This document shows positions 1 to 8,222 of a stretch of 48,114 nucleotides of DNA, in pieces; positions within the stretch are counted from its first letter, which is position 1; each line of letters starts with the position of its first letter. Below the pieces are notes generated by a model. The model saw only the letters and a list, made by a program, of their open reading frames with translations, had not been told where the DNA came from and made no database searches. The stretch is from contig JALNXE010000026.1 of the NCBI GenBank assembly GCA_023230525.1, positions 1 through 48,114 of the forward strand. The letters run 5' to 3'. This stretch comes from Desulfobulbaceae bacterium (GTDB taxonomy: Bacteria > Desulfobacterota > Desulfobulbia > Desulfobulbales > SURF-16). The translations under genes were made by a program, and so were the position numbers.

Positions 1-1
1 C

Positions 2-1741
2 GGCGGCGCCTCCGTGCATGTGGATATTCTGCGCAAACAGGTTGATCCGTTCCTGAAGCTGAAGCTGCTGCGGGAAAAGATGCCCACTACCATGTTTCAG
101 ACCCTCTGCCGGGGGGTCAACCTCTTCGGCTACCGGCCCTACCCCCAGAACGTCATCCGCCTCACCGTGCGCGAGTTTGCCAAGTACGTGGATGTGTGGC
201 GCGTGTTTGACTTCATGAACCATGTGCCGAACATGCAGGCGGTTTTCGAGGAGGTGCAGAAGGCGGGCAAGGTGCTGGAGCCCAGCATCTGTTTCTCCAC
301 CGGGCCGGAGCACTCGGATGAATATTACGTGGGCAAGGTGGGCGAGATCCTCGCGGTGACCGGCCAGGATATTTCCCTGTGCATCAAAAACCATGGCGGA
401 CTGGGCACCCCGAAACGGATCGGCGAGCTGGTGCGGGCCATCCGGGACAGGTATCCGGATCTGGTTATTCATTACCATGGCCACAACACCGACGGCAATG
501 ATATCGGCCGCATCACCGCGGCGGTGGTGAACGGCGCCAACATCGTTGATGCCGCTGATCATGCCTTTACCGGCTACTTCGGCCCGCCGCCGATTTTAAG
601 CGTCATCCAGACCCTGAAGGATTACGGGCATACCGCGGTCGGGGTGGATGAGGCGGCGGTGATCGAAACCTCCGAGGTGCTGCGTGACCAGCGCAAGTAT
701 TACGAATATTTCGAGTCCCAGTTCAAGGGCTTCCTGCCCACGGTGCAGATTCATAAACTGCCGGGCGGGGCCATGGGCAGCAGCTTCGAGCAGGCGGTCA
801 AAGGCGGTTTTCTGGGTAAGATGTCCGAGATCCTCCATGAGGAGCTGCCCAAGGTACAGCGGGAGCTGGGCGACTGGTGGAGTGTGACCCCCGGCTCGCA
901 GATCCTCTGGACCACCGCGGTGAGCAATGTCATGAGCGGGGAAAGGTACGGCAACTGCTCCGGTGATCTGAAGAATCTGCTGCTCGGTAAATACGGGCCC
1001 TTCCCGTTCTACTGCCCGGAAGACTGGATCTACGAGAAGGCCTTCGGGCCTGACTGGCGGAAGGTCATCGAGGAGCAGGGCGGGGTTATGCAGATCGAGG
1101 ATATGGACATCGACAAGGAACGCTCGATTCTGCAGGACCGCCTCGGCTATGAGCCGACCACGCAGCAGCTGGTAACCTATCTCCAGCATCCCAATGACGC
1201 GGTGGATTTCTTCAAGTTTGAGGAAAAATTCGGCAGGGTGTATGTGCTGCCGCCCGCCATCTTCTTCAAGCGCGGCGGTTTCACTCTGGGCGAGGCCCTG
1301 GAGTTCACCGACCATGACGGCAAAGGGCACATTCTCGAGGTCGGCCCCATGCATAAACATGAGGATGGTTCGACCAGCATCTATCTCAATGTGGATCATT
1401 ACCAGCGGGTTTTCATCATGGACGCCGAAGTAAAGGAAGAAGGGGGAGCAGCCAGGGAGGCGACCCTGTCCAAGCAGGAAATTCAGGAGCACGCCAAAAT
1501 AGGTGACGTCCGGGCGCCCTTTGGGGCCAATGTCTGTGAGGTCAGTGTTGCCGCCGGACAGGAGGTTGCGGTCGGCGACAAACTGGTGGTGCTGGAGGCC
1601 ATGAAAATGCAGACGCCGGTTCTCGCCGCCGTGGCCGGCAAGGTGGCCAAGATCGCCGTCAAAGTCGGTGACGCCGTGAAGGTGGGCGGTAAAATTCTCA
1701 AGATCTCCTGCGAGGCGGATGGGTCAGGCAAGCAGAAGTAA
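2..1741 (+). CDS. Pyruvate carboxylase-type carboxyltransferase with C-terminal biotinyl domain (5'-truncated by window)
   Basis: The reading frame is open from base 2, so the gene starts before the window. The visible 579 residues hold the second half of a biotin-dependent carboxyltransferase barrel (metal-binding HYHGHNTDGND near residue 155), the linker region seen in pyruvate carboxylases, and a biotinyl domain with the biotin-accepting lysine in EAMKMQ near residue 530. The likely role is cytoplasmic carboxylation of pyruvate to oxaloacetate. An oxaloacetate decarboxylase alpha subunit or a methylmalonyl-CoA transcarboxylase subunit shares this layout and cannot be excluded without the N-terminus. 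The segment between barrel and biotinyl domain (YLQHPNDAV...VYVLPPAIFF) resembles the tail of pyruvate carboxylase more than that of the decarboxylase. No gene follows on the same strand for 700 bases. Confidence 0.85.
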   Translation, partial: GGASVHVDILRKQVDPFLKLKLLREKMPTTMFQTLCRGVNLFGYRPYPQNVIRLTVREFAKYVDVWRVFDFMNHVPNMQAVFEEVQKAGKVLEPSICFSTGPEHSDEYYVGKVGEILAVTGQDISLCIKNHGGLGTPKRIGELVRAIRDRYPDLVIHYHGHNTDGNDIGRITAAVVNGANIVDAADHAFTGYFGPPPILSVIQTLKDYGHTAVGVDEAAVIETSEVLRDQRKYYEYFESQFKGFLPTVQIHKLPGGAMGSSFEQAVKGGFLGKMSEILHEELPKVQRELGDWWSVTPGSQILWTTAVSNVMSGERYGNCSGDLKNLLLGKYGPFPFYCPEDWIYEKAFGPDWRKVIEEQGGVMQIEDMDIDKERSILQDRLGYEPTTQQLVTYLQHPNDAVDFFKFEEKFGRVYVLPPAIFFKRGGFTLGEALEFTDHDGKGHILEVGPMHKHEDGSTSIYLNVDHYQRVFIMDAEVKEEGGAAREATLSKQEIQEHAKIGDVRAPFGANVCEVSVAAGQEVAVGDKLVVLEAMKMQTPVLAAVAGKVAKIAVKVGDAVKVGGKILKISCEADGSGKQK

Positions 1742-1822
1742 CGGATCAGCCCCAGAGCACACGGAGTGGTCAATTGACTTTGTGGGCTCTGGGGAGGATG
1801 CTGCGGATTGCGGATCTCCGGA

Positions 1823-2155
1823 TCAGCAGACCACGTTGTCGCCGATCTCGATCACGGAATTTTCCGAACCAAAGGAATTCGGCTGGCGGTTGGGGTTGGC
1901 CGGGTCAGTCCACCATTGACCGTCAACGATAAACTGGTATTCGTATCTGCCTGGTTTCAGCTTCAGCATTTTGCTATATTTTCCGTCTTTGAATTTACGC
2001 ATCGCATGTTCGGAGGCGTTCCAGTCATTGAAATCTCCGGCAATAAAGACCTGTTTGGCTTCCGGAGCGGTAAGGGAAAACTCGGTTGACTGGATTGTTT
2101 TCTTTTTCGCGCTGGACTTGGTCTTGGAAGTTGCATTAGTTGTTTTGCCTGCCAT
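1823..2155 (-). CDS. Small glycogen-binding-domain (CBM48 / AMPK-type) protein
   Basis: This 110-residue protein has a lysine-, serine- and threonine-rich basic N-terminus (about 25 residues). A single CBM48/AMPK1-CBM-like domain follows: FIAGDFNDWN near residue 38, GRYEYQFIVDGQWW near 70, and NSFGSENSVIEI at the end. The family binds alpha-glucans such as glycogen and is usually fused to branching or debranching enzymes or to AMPK beta; here it stands alone, with no catalytic domain. A good ribosome site (AGGGAGG, 8 bases before the ATG) fixes the start. It points away from the transglutaminase gene and toward the pyruvate carboxylase. Its role is unknown; targeting to glycogen is inference. 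Confidence 0.8.
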   Translation of the reverse strand: MAGKTTNATSKTKSSAKKKTIQSTEFSLTAPEAKQVFIAGDFNDWNASEHAMRKFKDGKYSKMLKLKPGRYEYQFIVDGQWWTDPANPNRQPNSFGSENSVIEIGDNVVC

Positions 2156-2489
2156 CTTCTTTCCTCCCTGTTTACCCAGTTTCTATAGTTTCATCGATCT
2201 TCAGACGTAACCTGTCTTGATTATGAATTTATAATGGATTGATTGAAAGTTCGTTGTCAATGGAAAAAAAAGATAATAACAGAAAAAGTTGGTTGGGAGC
2301 GCCTATCCATTCCGCCGTTCCCGCCTGACTTTTTTCATGATTGTCCGCCATCATGGCCTGCTTAGGAGCCGTTACGAAATAACCTCTGCTTTCTTGACCA
2401 TTTCGTTACGGCTCTTTATGCCGATTTAACCATCAGGAGGACGACATTATTTTATTACAGCGGCTTACTGATTTTGGTGATTGACCCGC
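2156..2489. other. Intergenic region with promoter-like boxes and one dispersed hairpin
   Basis: This gap separates two divergent genes. On the minus strand a TTGACA (about 2258-2263) and an AT-rich TTATAA stretch lie upstream of the CBM48 gene, but the spacing (18 to 21 bases depending on the -10 chosen) is not ideal. The middle contains one copy of the 53-bp hairpin repeat (annotated separately). No open reading frame of note is seen. Confidence 0.4.
2364..2416. repeat. Dispersed 53-bp imperfect hairpin, copy 1
   Basis: The left arm AGGAGCCGTTACGAAAT (2364-2380) pairs with the right arm ATTTCGTTACGGCTCTT (2400-2416) with one T-T mismatch in the inner 15 bases; the loop is 19 bases. Related elements occur at 8117-8169 and 29517-29568, and a half copy lies at 21196-21212. 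No U-run follows, so it is not an obvious intrinsic terminator. Confidence 0.75.
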
Positions 2490-3938
2490 ATGTTTCGCAA
2501 GCGACTTATTCCGGCCGGAAAAATTGTGGTCATACTGGTCTGGGCCGCCCTTTTTGCCGCCCTGCTCCAGCGGGATTACTTTGTCAAAAGGCTTGACCTG
2601 AAGGAAAACGCCGTGCTGGCCAAGGCCGGCCAGGAGAGTTTTGCCGGGGTTTACTTCAAGGACGAACGCATCGGTTATGTGAAAAACGACTTGCGCCGGG
2701 GCGATGACGGATACGTGCACCTCACCCAGGACGCCGTGCTGAATCTGTTTGTGCTGCAGAAAAATTATCCGGTAGAGCTCCGGGCACAGGCCCGGCTGTC
2801 CGGTGATTTTCTCCTGCAGGATTTTACCTTTGCCATGTCCTCACCATTTTATACCATGACGGCCAGCGGCCGGGTGACCGGCAAAAGGGTTGACTTCACC
2901 CTGGTGAACGGCAAGGAAAAAATCACTGACTCGGTGACCCTGAACTCGCCGCCGTATCTGTCGCTCAACCAGCGGGGCTATCTGCTCAGGCAGGGGCTGC
3001 AGACCGGGGATAAGGTCAAGGTCGCCTATTTTGATCCTCTCACCTTGAGCGGCAAAGATACGGTGATCGAGTACAGGGGCTTGGTCAAAACCCTGATCAA
3101 GGGGCGCATTTATCTGCTGCACCATTTTGAGGAGGATTTTTCCGGCATCAGAATCAGCAGCTGGCTCGATGACAACGGCAGGGTGATCAAGGAGGAGTCC
3201 CCGGCCGGTTTTGTTTTCTTAAGTGAGCCGGAATTTCAGGCCAGGGACATTACCCGCAAGGGCCAGGACATTCTGCAGAGCGTGGCCGTGCCTTTCCAGG
3301 GGGACCTGTCGCGGCTGGCGGAGCGTGCAGAGATTTCCTACCGGCTGGTGCTGCCCGAGGCAGCCGGATTCGATCTGGACGGCGGCAGGCAGCAGTGGCG
3401 CAATGGCATCCTGACCATCCGCCGGGAGAAGATGCCGGCTGGTGATGCCATAATCTGCCAGGGGAGGGGGGACGAGCTGGCGGCAACCCCGTATATCCAG
3501 TCGGATCATGCCAAGATCAAAGCCCTGGCCGGCAAGATCACCGGGCAGATCGCCAGCCCCCTGGGCCGGGTCAGGGCCATTGCCCGCTGGGTTTATGCCA
3601 ATCTGGAGAAAAGACCGGTGATCGGTATTCCGGATGCGGTGGCAACCCTGGAGCGGGGCATGGGTGACTGTAACGAGCACGCCGTGCTCTTTGCCGCCCT
3701 GGCGCGCAGTGCGGGCATCCCCGCCCGTATTGTCGCCGGCGTCACCTTCCACGCCGGGGCCTTTTATTATCATGCCTGGAATGAGGTGTGCGTGGGCAAT
3801 GAGTGGCTGAGCCTGGATACCACCAAGGATCAGCTGCCCGCCGACCTCAGCCATATCCGCTTTGTGATCGGCGAAACCAAGGAGCAGGTGAAGATCGGAG
3901 CCCTGCTCGGCAACCTGAAGATTCTTCCTGCCAGGTGA
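2490..3938 (+). CDS. Membrane-anchored transglutaminase-like protein
   Basis: This is a 482-residue protein starting at ATG 2490; an in-frame TTG at 2481 is an alternative. One N-terminal membrane segment (about residues 8-28) is followed by a long beta-rich region and a C-terminal transglutaminase-like core. The catalytic triad is visible: Cys in GDCNEHA, His in FYYHAWNEV, Asp in SLDTTKD. Members of this superfamily act as cysteine proteases, peptide-N-glycanases or cross-linking enzymes; the substrate here is unknown. The protein would face the periplasm. Its stop overlaps the ABC ATPase start region (6 bases from TGA to GTG), so it is almost certainly cotranscribed with the ABC transporter behind it. 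This suggests a role linked to whatever that transporter handles. Confidence 0.8.
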   Translation: MFRKRLIPAGKIVVILVWAALFAALLQRDYFVKRLDLKENAVLAKAGQESFAGVYFKDERIGYVKNDLRRGDDGYVHLTQDAVLNLFVLQKNYPVELRAQARLSGDFLLQDFTFAMSSPFYTMTASGRVTGKRVDFTLVNGKEKITDSVTLNSPPYLSLNQRGYLLRQGLQTGDKVKVAYFDPLTLSGKDTVIEYRGLVKTLIKGRIYLLHHFEEDFSGIRISSWLDDNGRVIKEESPAGFVFLSEPEFQARDITRKGQDILQSVAVPFQGDLSRLAERAEISYRLVLPEAAGFDLDGGRQQWRNGILTIRREKMPAGDAIICQGRGDELAATPYIQSDHAKIKALAGKITGQIASPLGRVRAIARWVYANLEKRPVIGIPDAVATLERGMGDCNEHAVLFAALARSAGIPARIVAGVTFHAGAFYYHAWNEVCVGNEWLSLDTTKDQLPADLSHIRFVIGETKEQVKIGALLGNLKILPAR

Positions 3939-3943
3939 TACCC

Positions 3944-4744
3944 GTGACAGAAAATTTGCAGAGACCTGAAGAGACCATTGCCCTGGAGGTGGCCGGGCTG
4001 ACCAAGCGCTTCGGCAGTTACACCGCGGTGGCTGAGGTGAGCTTTCGCGTCGGCCGGGGGGAGATTTTCGGTTTTCTCGGCCCCAACGGCGCGGGCAAAA
4101 CCACCACCATCAAAATGCTGGCCGGACTGCTGAGGCCCGACAACGGGGACATTACCATCTGCGGTCACCGGATGGCGGCGGATCCCGCGGCCTGCAAGAA
4201 ACTCACGGCCTATATCCCGGACCGGCCCTATCTGTATGAGAAGCTGACCGGCTATGAGTTTCTCCAGTTTGTCGCCAGCCTGTACAGTCTGCCCCGGCAG
4301 CAGTTCGACAGAATCAACCATTATCTGCAGCTGTTCGACCTGCTGGACTGGCAGCATCATCTGATTGAGTGCTATTCCCACGGCATGAAGCAGAAGATCA
4401 TCATGACCGCCGCCTTCATGCTGGACTGCCCGCTGATCGTGGTGGACGAGCCCATGGTGGGCCTGGACCCGAAAAGCGCCAGAATCGTCAAGGAGCTGCT
4501 GAAGAATCATGCCCGCCAGGGCAACAGCATCTTCCTCTCCACCCATTCCCTGGAAATCGCCGAGGAACTCTGCGACCGCATCGGCATCATCGTCCACGGC
4601 GAACTGCGTTCGCTGGGCACCCTGGAGAGTCTGCGCCGGGAGGCGCGGCTGGAGAACTCCGGCCTGGAGGAGATTTTTTTGGAACTCACCGGCGCGGATG
4701 AGCTGACCGCCATCATCGCCGCCCTGAAGGGGGAGAACCGGTAA
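3944..4744 (+). CDS. ABC transporter ATP-binding protein
   Basis: This is a 266-residue nucleotide-binding subunit. It shows Walker A GPNGAGKTT, a signature loop YSHGMKQK (SHGMKQ replacing LSGGQ, common in ABC-2 type exporters), Walker B LIVVDEPMVGLDP and the H-loop STHSLE. The reading frame stays open upstream to 3803, but that part overlaps the transglutaminase gene and reads as junk, so the GTG at 3944 just after the upstream stop is preferred (GTG 3935 is possible). It lies one base from the permease gene. The two together would make an ABC-2-like exporter at the inner membrane; the cargo is not evident. Confidence 0.9.
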   Translation: MTENLQRPEETIALEVAGLTKRFGSYTAVAEVSFRVGRGEIFGFLGPNGAGKTTTIKMLAGLLRPDNGDITICGHRMAADPAACKKLTAYIPDRPYLYEKLTGYEFLQFVASLYSLPRQQFDRINHYLQLFDLLDWQHHLIECYSHGMKQKIIMTAAFMLDCPLIVVDEPMVGLDPKSARIVKELLKNHARQGNSIFLSTHSLEIAEELCDRIGIIVHGELRSLGTLESLRREARLENSGLEEIFLELTGADELTAIIAALKGENR

Positions 4745-4745
4745 C

Positions 4746-6398
4746 ATGCGGCTGCGGCTTCTGACCCCCTTTCTGCGCACCATGCGCAACCGCTTTTTCC
4801 CGGCCGGCACGGTGCCGGTGAAAAGCCTGGCCGTCGGTCTCTTCGGCCTGCTGGTCTGTCTGGTTCTCTATCTGGTCTCGCTCAAGGTGGTGGGCTATTT
4901 CCACCGCCAGAGCGAACTCGGCGTTATTCTCAGTCTGAAGATCTTTCAGATGGCCTGGATCATCATGTTCGCCATGCTCATCTTCTCCTGCATGGTGACG
5001 TCGGTTTCCACCCTGTTCCTCTCCCGGGACAACGAGATCATTGTCGCCGCGCCCGTGACTCCGGCGGAAATTTATTTCATGCGTTATCTGACCACCACCT
5101 TTTATACCGCCTGGATGATGGTCGTTTTCTCGCTGCCGGTGTTCGGGGCCTACGGCAGGGTTTTTCAGGCCGGCATTTTTTACTGGCCCCTGCTGATCAT
5201 CTGCCTTGCCGCCACCGCGCTCATCGCCTCGGGAATCGGCATGGCGCTGACCGTGGTATTGGTCCGCTTTTTTCCGGCCCGGCAGACCAAGGATATCATT
5301 TTTTACCTGTCGCTCTGCTTCGGCATCTTCATCTACATCATCTTCCGTCTGCTGCGGCCGGAGGACCTGGTCAATCCGGACAAGTACGCCCAGTTTGTCG
5401 AGTATCTCTCCGCCATCTCCCAGCCGGCCGGTCCCTATGTGCCGGCGGCCTGGTCGGCCAATCTGCTGTCAATCTACCTGCTGGACCGGCAGATCGACTG
5501 GCTGCTGCTGGCCCTGCTGGCAGTCGGCGCGCCTTCGCTTTTTTTTATCGGGGAATGGCTGATGCAGCAATTCTTTCTCACCGGCTACACCCGGTCCCAG
5601 GAGTCCTTCGGCGGCTTCCGGCCCTTCACCCGCAGGAGCAGATACCGCCCAGGCGCGGCGGGTTGGATCTTCAGAAAGGAGTCGAAAACATTTCTGCGGG
5701 ATTCCGCCGAGTGGTCCCAGCTCTTCATGATCGCCGCCCTGGTGGTGGTCTACCTCTACAGCTTTAAGGCCCTGCCGGTGGAGCGTTCACCCATGCAGAC
5801 CGAGTATGTCACCAACCTGATTTCCTTTCTCAATGTGGGGATGACGGGCTTTATCATCACATCATTAGCCGGCCGCTTTGTCTTTCCGGCCGTGGGGGCC
5901 GAGACGCCGGCCTTCTGGCTGATCCACTCCTCGCCGCTGTCGATCAACCGCTTTCTCCTCTATAAGTTTCTTTTTTATCTGGCCCCTTTTACCCTGCTCT
6001 CCCTGCTGCTGGTGGTCACCTCGGACGCATTGCTTGCCATTTCCGGGCCCATGTGGTGGTTTTCGGTGATCGCCAGCCTGGTCATCTGCTGGACCGTGGT
6101 CGGCATGGCCGTGGGGTTTGGCGCGCACTACGCCGATTTCAAGGCGGAAAACCGGGCCGCGGCCCTGGGCGGCATGGGGGCGCTTCTCTTTCTTTTTACG
6201 GCCATGAGCGTGGTTTTTCTCATCATCGCCGGCGGGGCCTTGCCCATGTATCATTTCATGCGACACTGGATTGCCGGGCGGGAAATTCATCTGGCGCACA
6301 GGGCCGCTCTGCTGGCCTGGCTGGCCGGCTCCCTGCTGCTGGGCGGGTTGTCCGTTGGTTTTTTCTGGCGCAAAGGGTGCCGCAGCCTCACCGGCTGA
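4746..6398 (+). CDS. ABC transporter permease, about 12 membrane segments
   Basis: This is a 550-residue hydrophobic protein that starts one base after the stop of the ATPase gene. Strong membrane segments are visible from residue 22 (LAVGLFGLLVCLVLYLV) to the C-terminus (ALLAWLAGSLLLGGL), with a hydrophilic loop around residues 275-315. The size and pattern fit the large permeases of bacterial ABC-2-like exporters paired with a single ATPase. No substrate-binding protein is encoded nearby, consistent with export. It completes the transglutaminase-ATPase-permease operon. It converges on the GGDEF-EAL gene with only 4 bases between stop codons and no room for a separate terminator. Confidence 0.85.
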   Translation: MRLRLLTPFLRTMRNRFFPAGTVPVKSLAVGLFGLLVCLVLYLVSLKVVGYFHRQSELGVILSLKIFQMAWIIMFAMLIFSCMVTSVSTLFLSRDNEIIVAAPVTPAEIYFMRYLTTTFYTAWMMVVFSLPVFGAYGRVFQAGIFYWPLLIICLAATALIASGIGMALTVVLVRFFPARQTKDIIFYLSLCFGIFIYIIFRLLRPEDLVNPDKYAQFVEYLSAISQPAGPYVPAAWSANLLSIYLLDRQIDWLLLALLAVGAPSLFFIGEWLMQQFFLTGYTRSQESFGGFRPFTRRSRYRPGAAGWIFRKESKTFLRDSAEWSQLFMIAALVVVYLYSFKALPVERSPMQTEYVTNLISFLNVGMTGFIITSLAGRFVFPAVGAETPAFWLIHSSPLSINRFLLYKFLFYLAPFTLLSLLLVVTSDALLAISGPMWWFSVIASLVICWTVVGMAVGFGAHYADFKAENRAAALGGMGALLFLFTAMSVVFLIIAGGALPMYHFMRHWIAGREIHLAHRAALLAWLAGSLLLGGLSVGFFWRKGCRSLTG

Positions 6399-6402
6399 GG
6401 TT

Positions 6403-8028
6403 TTAGTTGGGGGATTGGCTGCTGAGCCAGGCCGTGAAGTTGTCGGCCGCCAGGGGTTTACTGAAATAGTAGCCCTGCAGAATATCGCAGCCGAGTTCCT
6501 TCAGCCGCTCGGCCGTCTCCAGGTTTTCCACCCCTTCGGCCACCACCTTCAGGCCCAGGTTGTGGGCCAGATCAATGGTGGCCTGCACGATTGCCGCGTC
6601 GTTTTCATCCACCAGCATGTCCAGCACAAAGGATTTGTCGATCTTCACCTCGCTGGCCGGCATTCTCTTGAGATAGGCCAGGGAGGAATAGCCGGTGCCG
6701 AAATCATCGATGGAGATGCGGATGCCCATCTTGGCGAGCCGGGTGAGGATCTCCAGTACCCTTTCCGGGTCCTTGATAATGGAGCCCTCGGTGATCTCAA
6801 AGGTAATATAATGGGGGGCCAGGCTGCAGGAGGCCAGGGTGCCGGTGATGACGTCCGGCAGTTCCGTATCCAGCAGGGTGGAGGGGCTGAGGTTGATGGC
6901 AATCCCCAGTTTCAGCCCGGCACTGTGCCACTTGACCGTCTGTTCGATGGCGTGTTTGAGCACCCACAGGGACAGCGGTTTGATCAGGCCGGTGCGCTCG
7001 GCCAGGGGAATGAACTCGTCCGGCGGCATGAAGCCGTGCTGGGGATGCTGCCAGCGCACCAGGGCCTCGACCCCGGTGACGGTGTCGGCATTGATGTTGA
7101 TTTTCGGCTGATAGTGCAGCAGCAGCTCGTCGTTGTCAATGGCCTGGCGCAGTTCACCCATCAGGGTCAGGCGGCGGGGGTTGTGTTTGTCGAGGCCGGT
7201 TGAGTAGATGGTCGATCCCTGATGGTTCTGTTTGGCTGCGTACATGGCCACATCCGCCCGCTGCATGATGGTGTCCACATCCCTGCCGTGGTCGGGAAAG
7301 ATGGCTATGCCGATGCTGGCCTGCACCTCAAGTTTGAGGGATTCGAGCATGAAAGGGGAGAGAAAGGCGTTCTGGATTTTTTTGAGCACAATGAGCACAT
7401 CGCTGCTTTCCTTGATCACCGGCAGCAGAATGGCGAACTCATCCCCGCCGAGCCTCGACAGGGTGTCCGAGCCGCGCACCACCCCCCTGAGACGCATGGC
7501 CACATGTTTCAGCAACCGGTCGCCGCTGTAATGTCCCAGGGTGTCATTGACCTCCTTGAAACGGTCCAGGTCCAGGATGAACAGGGCCAGTTTCCTGTCT
7601 TCCCGCAGGGCAACGTGGATGGCCTGCTCCAGGCGGTCCCGCAGCAGCACCCGGTTGGGCAGATCGGTGAGCTGGTCATGGGTGGCATCATGCATGGCCT
7701 GGTATTCCAGGGCCGCGGTCTGGCTGCGCAGTTCATTGGTCTGGTCGAGGACCATGGTGCTCGCCTCATAGGCCATGATGGAGCTGACATGCTGGCCCCA
7801 GAAGGCGAAGATGAAGGGCATGGCATCGAGTATCCACAGGGTGGCGTTGTTTTTCTGCACCTGCAGGATGCCCAGAGGCGTTATCTCGCCGAACTGCAGA
7901 TAGCAGTTGAGCAGGGTGGCGGTGACAATGGCGCCAAAGGCGATGACCACTCCGTACACCGCATACCTGCTGACCCGTGACTTCATGATCTTGACGTTGG
8001 TTTGCAGACTCTGGCTTAATCTGTCCAT
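6403..8028 (-). CDS. GGDEF-EAL cyclic-di-GMP protein with membrane anchor
   Basis: This 541-residue protein begins with two membrane segments (about residues 22-45 and 65-80), a short linker helix, then a GGDEF domain and an EAL domain. The diguanylate cyclase site is intact (RLGGDEFAIL) and an RxxD inhibitory site lies five residues before it (RGSD). The phosphodiesterase half keeps EALVRW, NLSPS, EITEG, DDFGTGYSSL, KIDKSF and AEGVE, so both activities look possible. There is no PAS, HAMP or periplasmic sensor domain of any size. The ATG at 8028 is chosen over a TTG at 8064 because the extra residues look unlike protein. It is probably monocistronic. Confidence 0.9.
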   Translation of the reverse strand: MDRLSQSLQTNVKIMKSRVSRYAVYGVVIAFGAIVTATLLNCYLQFGEITPLGILQVQKNNATLWILDAMPFIFAFWGQHVSSIMAYEASTMVLDQTNELRSQTAALEYQAMHDATHDQLTDLPNRVLLRDRLEQAIHVALREDRKLALFILDLDRFKEVNDTLGHYSGDRLLKHVAMRLRGVVRGSDTLSRLGGDEFAILLPVIKESSDVLIVLKKIQNAFLSPFMLESLKLEVQASIGIAIFPDHGRDVDTIMQRADVAMYAAKQNHQGSTIYSTGLDKHNPRRLTLMGELRQAIDNDELLLHYQPKININADTVTGVEALVRWQHPQHGFMPPDEFIPLAERTGLIKPLSLWVLKHAIEQTVKWHSAGLKLGIAINLSPSTLLDTELPDVITGTLASCSLAPHYITFEITEGSIIKDPERVLEILTRLAKMGIRISIDDFGTGYSSLAYLKRMPASEVKIDKSFVLDMLVDENDAAIVQATIDLAHNLGLKVVAEGVENLETAERLKELGCDILQGYYFSKPLAADNFTAWLSSQSPN

Positions 8029-8116
8029 GGAAAATTTCCGGCGAAGTAGTTGGGGTAGGGGCAATAACGATTTAAGCCGGTGGAAAAAGAGCTGTAACTA
8101 CCCGTGGACCGGCATA

Positions 8117-8169
8117 AAGGGCCGTGACGAAATGGTTGGAAATGGAATGGTTATTTGGACACGGCCCTT
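8117..8169. repeat. Dispersed 53-bp imperfect hairpin, copy 2
   Basis: The left arm AAGGGCCGTGACGAAAT (8117-8133) and right arm ATTTGGACACGGCCCTT (8153-8169) pair with two mismatches across 17 bases; the loop is 19 bases. The length and the GCCGTNACGAAAT core match copy 1. It lies between the stop of the RNA methyltransferase gene and the start of the GGDEF-EAL gene, both on the minus strand. Confidence 0.65.
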
Positions 8170-8222
8170 AAAGTATTGAAGAAAAGAAAAAAGAAGTCAA
8201 AAGAAAAAGTTGCAAGAAACGT

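Noticed and set aside
3803..3943. Longer start for the ABC ATPase gene
   Set aside because: The extra 47 codons overlap the conserved end of the transglutaminase gene and have no ABC similarity. GTG 3944 just after the upstream stop fits better.
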